Below are positions 1-10,072 of a stretch of DNA of 64,000 nucleotides, in pieces. Within the stretch, counting starts at the first letter, position 1; each line of letters begins with the position of its first letter. The position numbers and the translations under genes are program-made. This stretch comes from Aphanomyces cochlioides (lineage: Eukaryota > Oomycota > Saprolegniomycetes > Saprolegniales > Verrucalvaceae): assembly GCA_019828595.1 (NCBI GenBank), contig JAHQRK010000001.1:3224001-3288000 (forward strand). Reading direction: 5' to 3'. The notes beneath the pieces are model-generated. The model did no database searches, was not told the DNA's origin, and saw nothing but the letters and a program-made list of their open reading frames with translations.

Positions 1-300
1 CATGCATCCTTCCACGACTGCAACGTCGGCTCGACTTGCTTGACAGTTGCGCACAAATGACTCAATCACGACATGCCTGCCCATCATGTAGCCGTCCAAA
101 TTGACGCTTGGTATACCACCGCAGGCAGCAGTATGATGCATCGAGTCGAGGTAGTCTGGGCCAACTTTAAACGACTGGACGCGCAGGCCGCGCTGAGCAA
201 GAGCCGACATGATTCCGACTGCAATCGTCGTCTTTCCAACGCCGCTGGACACGCCAGACACGACAACCGTCGGGACTTTGCATGCCATCGTGCCTTCCAT
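1..300 (-). CDS. Cobyrinic acid a,c-diamide synthase (CobB/CbiA) homologue, N-terminal 100 residues, cut by the window edge
   Basis: Reading the minus strand from the ATG at 298-300 gives an open frame to base 1. Residues 12-24 form a P-loop (VVSGVSSGVGKTT), followed by GPDYLD, NLDGYMMG and, at the edge, VVEGCM. This order (Walker A, GPDYxD, NLDxWMM-like, VEGVMG-like) is the signature of the N-terminal dethiobiotin-synthetase-like domain of CobB/CbiA, which uses ATP and glutamine to amidate the a and c side chains of cobyrinic acid. The glutamine amidotransferase half lies outside the window. A second possible start is the Met at 286-288. De novo B12 synthesis is not known in eukaryotes, so the substrate here is uncertain. 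No presequence is evident. The family call is firm; the role is open. Confidence 0.82.
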   Translation of the reverse strand, partial: MEGTMACKVPTVVVSGVSSGVGKTTIAVGIMSALAQRGLRVQSFKVGPDYLDSMHHTAACGGIPSVNLDGYMMGRHVVIESFVRNCQASRADVAVVEGCM

Positions 301-415
301 GGGCCCATCAAGAGGTGAAAATATCAGTCAAAATAGTGACTAAATGATCAAAATATCTAGCTAATTCACATTTTAGTGAAGTAATATGAGCGAAAGTTTC
401 CAAAATGGATTGTGC

Positions 416-1468
416 TTAATAGCCCAAGCTTGTGGCGATCCTCTTGGCTTGCTCCCAGAAGACAAACGTGAAGATGGTATGAGGACCTAATCGCATGTAG
501 TGCGCTGTCCATCCCTTGAAGAGGCCACGAACACCTTCAGCGCCAAAAGTCTTGCGGAAACAGTCGATGACACCGCTGTAGAGGACGCCTTTGCCGTCGA
601 CAACCTTTTGGCTGTACAGGCGAGTCGACACAACATCGAAAGGATTCATGGCAGTCGTGACAGCCACACCAGTAACCAAACTGGATGCAAAATGGCACAA
701 CACGCCGTCTTCAAGCAGACCCGTCGAAAGCACAAGGTGCTTGGAAGAAGCATACGTGGACATTTGCGCAGCCGAACCGACAGCAACACGAGGAACAGCT
801 CCGTTGACACCACGATACAATCCCAAGAAGCCATCTTTCGCAACGATTTGCCGCAATGCATCAAACTAAAGGAGGATAAGTAATTGCAAGAAGGAAAACG
901 CAAACCGTGCCGCGGTAATGATACTGAGCGTTGATGGTTGAGGCATTACTCTGAGCTTGGAGACGAGCTTTGACCAAAAAGAATGGGCTGCCCATGATTG
1001 CACCAATGGCACCAGAGGTTGCACCAGCTAGCATATTGCGCAAAGGATACGAATAGCTTGTAGGGTCAGTTGCGCCGTACACGTGTTGCAGATGCTCAAA
1101 GAATCCGAGACGTGCTCCGTTCATGAAAGTCTACATGGAGTGAAATACGAAATAGAGAAATGAAATACCTGGTAAAACATGCCTGCAACCAGTCCACGCT
1201 GAATGCCGGCAATACCTTCAAGGCGACAGATCGTGTAGAACGCATGGAACGAATTGCGATAGACAATCGGGGCTCCTTTCGCGGCAAGCTCACCCTATCG
1301 TCGAGAAAACATCAGTCAAACACGCGACAAACCAAGTACCTGGAGCTGCATACGCGTCTTGACCACTTCCATGGGATTTGATCCGACAGTCGCCAACGAC
1401 GTTGCCGACGCCGCGATGATGAAGTTGGCTACGAGCCCGCGTTCATTTGGGGGCACTTCCTTGGACAT
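416..1468 (-). CDS. Mitochondrial carrier family protein, SLC25A34/35 (oxaloacetate carrier-like) type
   Basis: Four exons joined by short GT-AG introns encode the three tandem carrier repeats. The signature motifs are PMEVVKTRM in repeat 1, PFFLVKARL in repeat 2 and PFDVVSTRL in repeat 3. Splices I can place are MQLQ|GELAAKG, GMFYQ|TFMNGARLG and YRGT|FDALRQIVAKDG. Each repeat has two membrane helices; the protein would sit in the mitochondrial inner membrane exchanging small carboxylates or similar metabolites. Repeat 3 has S in place of the usual K/R of the PxD/ExxK/RxR motif. I prefer the ATG at 1466-1468 (MSKEVPPNERG) because a CCGGAT-type inverted repeat at 1523-1542 then lies about 55 bp upstream, as for other genes here. 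An in-frame ATG at 1514-1516 would add 16 residues. The stop TAA is at 416-418. Confidence 0.87.
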
Positions 1469-1522
1469 TTGTCGAATGGAGTAGGCGATTGCGCATTGTT
1501 GCCACTCCATCTGCACAGAATA

Positions 1523-1542
1523 TTATCCGGAATGCCGGATAA
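1523..1542. promoter_or_regulatory. CCGGAT inverted repeat upstream of the carrier gene
   Basis: The sequence TTATCCGG, four bases, CCGGATAA is a perfect inverted repeat placed 55 bp before the preferred carrier start. It is a spaced variant of the TATCCGGATA palindrome found before several other genes in the window. Confidence 0.4.
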
Positions 1543-1847
1543 AAAGTGGTCATTTTATACCAAAAATTTACTCACCAAAATGATTGGCGAATGTATCCGT
1601 TGGTCCTCCGAGGTGTCCACGGCCTCTTGCTGACTTGAGAACACTTTGAGGGTAAGTGATATGCTGTTAAGTCATTCATACTTGCGTCTTATAGCAAGAA
1701 AGCACGACATTCAGTGATAGCTGATGTTGTTGTTAGCCATTGTTACAGTCAAAATAGATTGGTGAGAAAATATATATGAAGCTGGTACCATTTGCTTGAA
1801 GTTGGGCGAAAGATTTCCTTGGACATCGACGACACCACTTCATCGGA

Positions 1848-2015
1848 ATGGTGCTGGTCATGCTCTTGTATCTCGCTTGTGCTGCCGTTCTCGCCATCCC
1901 GTACATCTTGTGGACGCTTGCGTGGGTCATTCCTTTGTTTGTTGAAGCCATTGCGGTGATAATTATAGCACTCGTTGACGGCCGACGACAATCCAAGCGA
2001 TTGAGTGATCGATGA
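1848..2015 (+). CDS. Possible 55-residue membrane peptide
   Basis: An ATG-initiated frame of 55 codons encodes a very hydrophobic stretch (MVLVMLLYLACAAVLAIPYI, continuing hydrophobic to about residue 43) ending in a basic tail GRRQSKRLSDR. It would make one or two membrane helices. It sits alone in the otherwise empty 1.5-2.6 kb interval. I do not recognise it, and a chance ORF of this length is quite possible; the hydrophobic-then-basic pattern is the only support. Confidence 0.2.
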   Translation: MVLVMLLYLACAAVLAIPYILWTLAWVIPLFVEAIAVIIIALVDGRRQSKRLSDR

Positions 2016-2634
2016 TGCCTTATTTACGACGATCCCACGAAACCTATCAAAATCCCACTTAATGCAGTGATTTCTACTTGCGCCGACCGCGTTGTTTTCC
2101 AATTCGGACAGAATTCTTCACAATGCGCGCTTGTATTCTCGAAAATACCCGTAGTCTCAACTATCACCTCGCAGAAAATCAGCTCTCTTGTTCCCAGTGA
2201 CTCCTTCCGCACGATTGTAGGGCCACAGCAGCTTCAGAAATCTATTCATGTGGAAATGGCGTCCCTTTGAATTGAAAAAGGTCCATGGAGTCTAGCGTAC
2301 AGTGCCAATGTTCTTCCGGGGTGAAGTGATTCTGTAGAGATGTGTTGGGTCGATCTTCTTCACGCGCATTGAGCTGAGCCTCTGGGGGGCTCAGAGTGCC
2401 CAGACTTCTCAATTATGCGCGTAGGCCTTGGGTCATTTCTCTGATCTCAAAATGTTGCTTCACTCAGAAGCTCGACGCTCATTTGGACTTCGAACAGTCG
2501 ACCTGAACTCGTGCGAAACTTCCATTGGATCCATGTGGACCAATCATATTAAAACAACAACATTTGTCGGTATTTGATTGGCTAATTGAAATAATTTGAC
2601 CATCATTTTCAATGCTTTCTTTTTCCACACCATT

Positions 2635-2644
2635 TATCCGGATA
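2635..2644. promoter_or_regulatory. TATCCGGATA palindrome upstream of MBF1
   Basis: A perfect 10 bp palindrome ends 57 bp before the MBF1 start codon. The same sequence or close variants precede other genes in the window. Confidence 0.45.
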
Positions 2645-2701
2645 ATTGGGAGTTTTCCAGAATGACGGATACCATTATTTCATTTGACGTGTGGAACAAA
2701 C

Positions 2702-3154
2702 ATGAGCTTCTCGCAACAAGGACAAGATTGGACCGTGACTGGCTGGAACAAGTCGCGCAGCGGTGGCCGTATTGGCAATGAATCCAAGGAAGCCGCACTG
2801 AATCGTGCTCGCCGTGCTGGTAACGTTGTGACGGAAGCCAAACACAATGGTGTCGCAAACAAATCTGCCCACCAAGCCACTGGCAACATGCGAAAACTCG
2901 AAGAGGACACGGACAACTTTAAGCACGACACGGTCGACCGAAGTCTTTCGCAAGCCCTCCAAAAGGCACGCATGGACAAGGGCATGACCCAGAAGGCACT
3001 TGCGACTGCTATCAACGAAAAACCGCAAGTTATTGGCGAATATGAATCGGGTCGTGCGATTCCAAACGGCCAGATCATTGTCAAGATTGAACGCGCATTG
3101 GGATGCCGATTGCCTCGCGCGCCTAAGAAGAAGAAGCCTGCATCATCTGATTAA
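2702..3154 (+). CDS. MBF1: Multiprotein bridging factor 1 (MBF1)
   Basis: A single-exon gene of 150 residues. The N-terminal MBF1 domain begins MSFSQQGQDWTVTGW and contains NKSRSGGRI. A Cro/C1-type helix-turn-helix follows at about residues 85-138 (LSQALQKARMDKGMTQKALA, then INEKPQVIGEYESGRAIPN). A lysine-rich tail (PRAPKKKKPASSD) ends the protein. MBF1 is a nuclear/cytoplasmic coactivator that bridges TBP and gene-specific bZIP-type activators, and it also guards reading frame on collided ribosomes. The frame is open six codons further 5' to an ATG at 2684, but the conserved family start MSF.. at 2702 is preferred. The length matches the family. Confidence 0.95.
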   Translation: MSFSQQGQDWTVTGWNKSRSGGRIGNESKEAALNRARRAGNVVTEAKHNGVANKSAHQATGNMRKLEEDTDNFKHDTVDRSLSQALQKARMDKGMTQKALATAINEKPQVIGEYESGRAIPNGQIIVKIERALGCRLPRAPKKKKPASSD

Positions 3155-3266
3155 AGTGTATCAATAGTAGTTGGAGGTTGCTATGTGGTGTGTTTTCTGG
3201 CGCGAAAATGGGCGTTTCCACCGTTTCGTGCACGCGGAAATTCTGACCCTTCTTGAAAATCGTAAA

Positions 3267-4190
3267 ATGATTGAACATCGGTTGCAACATGTCGTATGCC
3301 TTCTTATGGCACTATGGGCAGTAAGTTCAGCCACTGGTGACTGCTATGCTTGCCGATATCGCTCTGCGTCCTGCGATGACTCGACAGACGATCCAGTTTG
3401 CAATGCTTCAGGCCAGATCCAAGTTGACGACGTTCTTTGCGATCAATTTGGTTGCTCATGTGCCGAAGGATTCTCATGTGTGAGTCTACGTTTGGGGGGA
3501 CTTGGCTTAGTCCAAGGAGGTGGTCGATCTCGATGCATCTCAGAGTATGGGAGTAAAGCTCGATTTGACGCCTACCACGATGCTCTTGGGTCCGTCACCT
3601 GTGACGACTGGATTTACTTTCGAGAGCAAACATTGTCCAAGTGCAAGTCTGATGTTTGCCAAGCTGCAAGGCAACTGAACTTGCTAGACTCCTGCAACTC
3701 GGTGCTTTTTGGTGATCTTGTTGCTGCCTCCCTTGATCCAGACAGCAATCGAGCCATCTTTGTGGTTGAAGGATCGCTTTCTAACTACTCTGCTGGCGTG
3801 TTTTCTGTTTCCACCGCATGGGATCCATACAAGCAGCAAATATCCTGTGATAAGCCTGTCATAAAGAGACAAGACAAACAGTGACGTCCATGCAATGAAG
3901 TAAGCTCTGATTATGTCTTTTCTAGATACTGGCGGCAAACACGAACCTCCCTGTCCGGCGAATGCAAAGACCGCTATTTGGATTTCGGTGCGCCTGTAAG
4001 TTTTGCAGACGGCGTTGTCGAAGCTGTCAACCGAACAAGCGCCATTGTATGGCTCGTTGTGTTTGGTCTTGTTGCTGCTGCTACTGCTGCTGTAGTTGCT
4101 GTCATTCATGGACGCCGCCATTTCTTTAAGCCCCGCACCGTTCCAACGCCACAAGCCACACAACTCATCGGGTCATCTGAATTGCTTTAA
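3267..4190 (+). CDS. Cysteine-rich secreted or single-pass type I membrane protein
   Basis: The ATG at 3267 opens a signal peptide (MIEHRLQHVVCLLMALWAVS) followed by a cysteine-rich ectodomain of about 220 residues (CYACRYRSASCDD, CDQFGCSCAEGFSC). Reading through gives a TGA at 3882-3884, but a 45 nt intron (GTGACG at 3881 to TAG at 3925) removes it in frame and joins to YWRQTRTSLSGECKD. The second exon supplies a membrane helix (IVWLVVFGLVAAATAAVVAV) and a short cytosolic tail. The predicted product is 292 residues. I recognise no named domain; the layout suggests a surface receptor-like or GPI/TM-anchored protein. It ends tail-to-tail with the next gene. Confidence 0.6.
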
Positions 4191-5888
4191 TTACAAGGCG
4201 TGTGGGCATCATGCTGTCGCCAGCATGCCAACCTTTTGTGAATTACGCCGAGAAGACCCTATAATTTTATCATTTAACATGGTCATAACCCCAAGACATC
4301 ATACCTGTACACGGGGACACTGCATATCCGTGGGCGAAAGTTGGAACATGATTCCTTTTAGAACAACAGGTGTCAAGACTGCTTGATCATCTAGTAGAAT
4401 GCGAAAGAGGGACAAGACGTGGAGTTCAGACGGGGTAAAATCTCCAGGTGTGTTTTCAGAGGTCTTGACGAGCGCTCCAAAGAGACTCACGAGCTAGTTG
4501 CACATAAGTAGGCAATACAAGATAAACGTACTTTGCACAATTCACGAAGGCGCCATTTGTTGTATCGCAATTGACTCAAGTACTCGTCTTTTTCTATGTT
4601 GAACGATGGTGTGGTTGTGTCATTTGCACAAGCGACGGACAGTTTTGTCGAGTGAACATTTTCTTGCTCCGCCCAATGCATAGCTAGAAAAATGTCAGCG
4701 TTGACGAGAAAAAGCAGTACCAAGCGTGGCAACAAGCTTCTGCTTCAAAATTTCTTGGTGGGAATTGAAAGCATTGGAAATGTCATGAATGCGGTTCTTT
4801 TTCAGCGCCATGCGTATCTTGAGACTGCGGAAGTCTTACATGAGATTGGTCAACATTGAGGACAAACCGTTTATTCATGCTAAGCAAAAGTGCATCGTCG
4901 AGACAAACGGTCTTGTTTGCATCTTTTTCTCTGTTGTAGGTGTGACATTCTGCAATTGATCTCAAAACTGACCTTGTCCATCCTCTGTCATGAGCCAAAT
5001 CACTCATATTGTGTTGTGTTTTGCATTGCCGTGTGCCGTCTTCAGACATTGTGTAGCATATTCCTCGGGGTGTTGTTTGATTTGATGGGTGCTGTTGGGC
5101 ACGCTGTGTTGTCGAGTCTGTACTATCGTCGAAAAATTGCAAAGCAGGCACAGCTGTGACAAAACTCTTGCTGATAATGTCAAACACGTTATTCGACATT
5201 GTTGTCGATGGGCGACGACCCATCACCATTTTCGACGTAACATTGTCTTTAACAGCTTGTTCACGGCGCTGTTTACGCTGAAGCCATAGGTGTGCCACAG
5301 CACGGAATGCTGAGAGGACCTTTTCACTTAATACAAGTGGATTTCCGTGGCGTTGGTGATGCAACATAGTTGCGACTTGGACTTCGCGGAAGTTTTTGCT
5401 GTCTCGTTTGGTGAGTTTGTCGTTCGAACCACGGGGAGAAGCTGCACATGTAAATTTGAGCCCACTTCGACGTTTATAGCCACGTAATTTTGTCATATTG
5501 TTCAACTTGACTGCCAACTATCAGACTGGCGTCAATTCTACACGAACAGGTGATGGTTTACCCCATAGACGACTCGAGATGATGCACGATGGTTGGGTCG
5601 GTTGGCAGTCGTAAAGTCAGGCGCATTCCTCCTCGAGGCTTCTATGGCCTTGTCTTGCAGATAGGATGCAAGGGCGGAAATCGTTGATTCGTCTAGTTCT
5701 TGGTTTCCTTGAGCTTGGTCCAAGGCGGCTTCATCTGATTTTCCCGCGTTGCGCCTTCGCATGTACAATTCACACAACTGCCAGATGAGTCCATACCTAG
5801 CCTTGCGCAGACGATTGTTGGAGAGCTTTACGTGGTCTTGAATGACATCAAAGCCGTTCCTGAAGTGTGTATCTTTGCCTCGGTTCAT
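4187..5888 (-). CDS. Unrecognised multi-exon protein
   Basis: Five or more exons on the minus strand can be followed. Exon one contains RLRKARYGLIWQLCELYMRR and is spliced at VVYG|LAVKLNNMTKL (intron near 5518-5559). A long exon follows with many Ser/Thr and basic residues and LDDALLLSMNKRFVLNVDQS. Next come RMALKKNRIHDISNAFNSHQ, then EYLSQLRYNKWRLRELCK, then LHVLSLFRILLDDQAVLTPV. A last short exon may end at the TAA at 4187-4189, which overlaps the stop of the preceding plus-strand gene. The first Met is unclear (5888 used; an upstream exon is possible). The protein is probably soluble, helical in its C-terminal third, and about 480 residues. No domain recognised. Confidence 0.5.
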
Positions 5889-6203
5889 CCACCTTGACGT
5901 CGATTGAGGTGGAAAACTTCGAACTATTTTTAGCACGTCCTATTGATTGCGAAAGCGTCAAACCATGGAGTTCGTCTATTTTTCATGCATCTTGTAGCAT
6001 TACGCGCGGAAGAGGCGATCCCCTTCATGGATTTTCTACTGCTTTATCCTCTTTGATCTTTTCTCCAGAATGAAAGATTTTCCCGCCAAAACCTTTTCTG
6101 CCTCTATAAGTTTATACATTTTGGCTCAAATCCAAATGCAACCTGTATAATTCTATCTGCCACCCGTTGGCCGAGCATTGATTTGAACCAAACTTTGAGT
6201 GTG

Positions 6204-7331
6204 ATGCCACCTGTGCGGCGTCCAAATGTGTCAAAGAAGGGACCAGAAAAGTCTTCAACACCAATGAAACCTAATACTGGTGAACAAGACAAGCTATCCC
6301 AGAAGAATGGCGATTTGAAGGTTAGGAATGCCAAATCCAACAATGGCCAACCAAGTGGAAGTGCAACGACGACAAAACGGGCGAGAAAATCACCACAAAC
6401 CATCAAGACATCAGTGATAAAGACTAGAAAGCGCCATCGACGTGACGAAGAGAGGGAGCGGCGTCGACAGGAAGAACTTGAAAGAGAAGCTCCTCGAGAC
6501 TACATTGTTTTGGACAGCGACGATGATAGCAATGAGGACAAAGAAACATCGGGAACATCTTCTTCAGCTGCAACATCCAGTTCAAGCCATGAAAAAGCCG
6601 TCGGAAGTGCACCTACTAATGGCACAAAGAAGAAGGCCCTGAACAAGAAATCGCCATCTCGCACGAACTCAGTAAACCAGGAGCCTCACAGTTCTCTTCA
6701 GTCGCCTCCAGCTCAGCAATCAAGTAGCGAATCTGCTTCAACACCTAAATCTGGAAAAACTGCTTTGTTGAGGAAGCGGCAACGACGTGAAACCACGCCT
6801 GCCTCTCGTCGCCAAGTTGACAGTGCCAATGGTGCAATTCGTGACAATTTTGAATTTGACAGTGCGGATGATCAACCACAGAAAGTGCCCAAGCGTTTGA
6901 ATCGCCCGCCAAAAAATGATAAGATTAAATCAACCCAAGAAACAAGTGAAGATACCCCGGCGAAGAAGACAATTCAAGGTTCTGGCAAGAACCTAGGGAA
7001 GTCAAGTCTTAGTCCTCCAGTTGAGAATCAAGGCAAATCTCAAGGAAAGTCAAGAAAGCGACTTCTGGAGAAATCACGCAGATCTCCTCGTGCCCCGACA
7101 AAAAAGACGTTGAAGCCCCAGGAAAAGGCAACACAAAGAACGAGGAAAACCACTCGCCAACGGGACGGCAAACGAGGTGAAGAAAATTCTGTTATCATGC
7201 TAGATAGCGACAATGAAGAGGACGAAAATCACGAGGAAGAAGAAAATATTGGTGGATTATCGAATTCAAAGCCATCCGTTCTTCCGAGATTGCGATTTTT
7301 GGTCGAATCCGAAGCAATTGAGGAGCAATAA
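6204..7331 (+). CDS. Disordered, basic nuclear-type protein with two SUMO-interaction-like motifs
   Basis: One open frame from the ATG at 6204 encodes 375 residues, almost entirely low-complexity Lys/Arg/Ser/Pro/Gln with many nuclear-localisation-like clusters (KTRKRHRRDEERERRR). Two short hydrophobic cores are each followed by acids and serines: DYIVLDSDDDSNED near residue 98, and NSVIMLDSDNEEDENHEEEE near residue 334. This V/I-x-V/I-L-D-S-D pattern is the consensus of SUMO-interacting motifs. No folded domain is visible. The inferred role is a chromatin or nuclear-body scaffold binding SUMOylated partners; the exact function is unknown. It is the last conventional gene before the transposon-rich block. 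Confidence 0.6.
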   Translation: MPPVRRPNVSKKGPEKSSTPMKPNTGEQDKLSQKNGDLKVRNAKSNNGQPSGSATTTKRARKSPQTIKTSVIKTRKRHRRDEERERRRQEELEREAPRDYIVLDSDDDSNEDKETSGTSSSAATSSSSHEKAVGSAPTNGTKKKALNKKSPSRTNSVNQEPHSSLQSPPAQQSSSESASTPKSGKTALLRKRQRRETTPASRRQVDSANGAIRDNFEFDSADDQPQKVPKRLNRPPKNDKIKSTQETSEDTPAKKTIQGSGKNLGKSSLSPPVENQGKSQGKSRKRLLEKSRRSPRAPTKKTLKPQEKATQRTRKTTRQRDGKRGEENSVIMLDSDNEEDENHEEEENIGGLSNSKPSVLPRLRFLVESEAIEEQ

Positions 7332-8533
7332 GAAACTTCTCTTTCATCGCAGGCTTGACTTGCATTTACATACACTTTGCTTAAATTTGTTGTGTTGATA
7401 AACCGATTCAATAAATTTATTGATGTTCAGAAGTATGTTTATAATGATGCCTTTGTCGAGTTATCTTTCGTTCCCAACAAGCTCGACAACGCATCCCTCA
7501 ACTTGAGCCACATGATAAGGTGATCATTCGTCAATGCATACTGCATAATATCACAGCATGAGGGTCTTGTTAGAACATAGTAAAAGGATTGCCCATAATA
7601 ATCTTGAGTTAAGTTCTTTTCTGTAAAGAAGATAAAGAGTGAACTGCTGAAGGGGCAAGACTTATCGTTTCGAAGTCAAATTTCACAGAGGTATCTTCAC
7701 TTCTTGCTCAAGCCTTTTCTTTTTCGTTGACAGTTAAACAATTCAAGCATTAGGTAAGTGGCTGAAGGTGGGTAAATGCTTTTGACGCCACGAGGTTTTT
7801 CTCGTAGGAATTCATGGACACGATCATTTTGCAGAATAACAACTCAGGGTCAGCCCAGGTCAGTGCTTCTCTTGCAGATATGGCATGAACAGAGTTTTCA
7901 TAGGATAAGATACCACAAGAATTTTGATTCTGATAATTGGAGGCGACAAATATCAGGTACTTAGTCATTCTTATATATATGCTCACTAACCTCGAAAATA
8001 CACTAGATTGTCGCACCATTTCCGATTTCTCTCATAAACTACAAGCATAACTTGCTCGGCATGACAAGTAACTTGAGCAGCAGAATATGATGTAAAAGAC
8101 TCGCGCCATATAATGACGATTGATCCATTCATCATTGGCCAAAGTACAAGATCGATATATTTTTGGTACATTATATCAATCTTGTGCTGGCAAGACATAC
8201 TAGCTAAAGGTCCAAAAAGTTGAAGACTCAGATACATTATTACACAACGTAACGTCGTGGCAGATCAGATCACGGGAAACAATTGTGATTCGTCTATACG
8301 ACGACATGACCTTTCTTGATTTGACTTTCAAAGAACTGTCTTGCCAAAGAAAGAACAATATTGTCAGAAATACATGTAGGTGGCATCCGACATCAAACCG
8401 ACACATTTCTGGATGGAGATTGGATGACCGACAGGAGAGGATAATATGATTGGCTGGTTATACTTTTGACCATTTCTATTGGTCGATGCAATTGTCGTTC
8501 GTCTACATATCATTCACATAGCACAATAACACG
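7332..8533. other. Interval without a supportable gene
   Basis: AT-rich sequence with only short ORFs, none with a recognisable motif or coding character. It separates the last left-hand gene from the first Crypton element. I saw no terminal inverted repeats. Confidence 0.5.
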
Positions 8534-8584
8534 ATGCTATTGGTTATAATAACGAAAGCTGTTTCATATCCATTAATATCCATC

Positions 8585-10072
8585 ATGACTCCGACGCCAC
8601 CAGTTGCTGCAGCGTCGAAGCAGACGATTGAAGAGTCGTTCCGCGGTGCATCCACACGGCGCGCCTATGGAACGTACCAGAAACAATTTGAGTCCTTTCT
8701 GCAAGCTCACAAAGGAGGTATTGCACCTGAGACAGCTAGTACAGTCGACTGTACTGATTTCTTCCATCACTTGTACACAAGCGGCAAAAAAACCCGAACG
8801 ATTGACCTCGCCAAATCCGCACTCGTAGCGTTTTTCAGCAGCAAGGGCGTATCTCCCAATCCTGCCCAGGACACGAACGCTCGTCGATACATCGTTGGCT
8901 TGCAAAAGTTCAACAAGAAGAATAACATAGATGAAGAAAAAAAGGCCCACCCGTTGTCGGTGCACGAACTATCTACCCTGATGAACGCATTGTCAGACCT
9001 GCATCCCTTCGTCGGCTCTCTCCTTCGTCTTTTGCTGGCAATTGCTTTCCTTGGTTGCTTCCGAATCAGCGAAGTACTGAACCTTCGCTCAAATGATGTC
9101 CAACTCGTATCTGATGGCAGTGGACGCTATCTGTCGGTACGCCTAAGGTGGCACAAGAAGGCCAATGTCGAAGAGGACTGCCAGATATACCACCTCGTCG
9201 ATGAAACAACGTATCCGTGCTTGCGAGTTTGCGCATTCCACGAAGAGTACCTTGGAACACTGCGCTCGTCGGGTGTGAACCTCACCAGCTCTGCCTTCGT
9301 GTTCCCAAACTTCGTCTTCCAGCAAGGCGGTGTTCCTCGGGTAGATTGGCAACGCGCTCTGGAACAAACGACCCTGCGGAAGCTGCTTGGCGAGATCGTG
9401 GAAATTACACCGAACCTACCAATTGGAATATCACTGCATAGTCTGCGTCGCGGTGGGGCCTTTTACCGTGTGTTTGAGTCGAAGGAGCGTCGCTTCAACT
9501 TTCGTGAGTTGATGGCCTGGTGCAGATGGGCTGATCCCAAGACATGCTGCGAATATCTGGTGACACAAAGCTTGAGCAATGAGATCGATCCACGCAACCT
9601 TCTTCGTACCGGATCTGGACTGTAGCGTCTGCAGTGGCATGGTGTAGACGTATCTGGTGGGGCCGTTGGGAGCTTGCCCTTCTCCGTGGATGAGCTTGTC
9701 GAAGCGATTGTCAAGAGTCTGCAGCAAAGCGGCGGAGTTAAGGGGGCAGTCCTTCCCAAGGCAACGCGGCAAACGACATTGGATGGCTTCATAGCTCAAA
9801 AGACGATACCCACTGCTCGTTCTGGTCTGCAAGCGTGGCAGCAATGGTTTGTGTCCGATCCTGGATCAGGACTAGTATGTGCTTTGAAAGACTACAACAG
9901 CGACATGATTCGACGTGACCGGAAGAAATATTCAGAGCGTCTGACATTGGCTATGGCATTCACAAGGTACCCTACATACGAGCAGTTTGAAGTTGCGTAT
10001 TCTGGATGTACGGGGTCGTACGCTCGTCTTCTCAAAGAGGTTCGTCGTAGAAAGCGACTAGATATGTTGTAA
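8585..10072 (+). mobile_element. Crypton-type tyrosine recombinase element, interrupted by one in-frame TAG
   Basis: The first 347 codons after the ATG at 8585 (another in-frame ATG is at 8534) encode a tyrosine recombinase. There is an N-terminal SAM-like core-binding region (STRRAYGTYQKQFESFLQA), the first catalytic Arg (FLGCFRISEVLNLR), the H-x-x-R box (SLHSLRRGGA) and a candidate nucleophile Tyr (CCEYLV). The stop TAG at 9623-9625 is followed in the same frame by 149 open codons (RLQWHGVDVSGGAVG) ending at 10072. That second part contains W-x(6)-G, LKDYNSDMIRRDRKKYSERL and resembles the GCR1_C DNA-binding domain that Cryptons carry after the recombinase. So this is one gene with a single nonsense codon or readthrough stop. 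No terminal inverted repeats are expected for Cryptons and none are seen. Confidence 0.8.
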
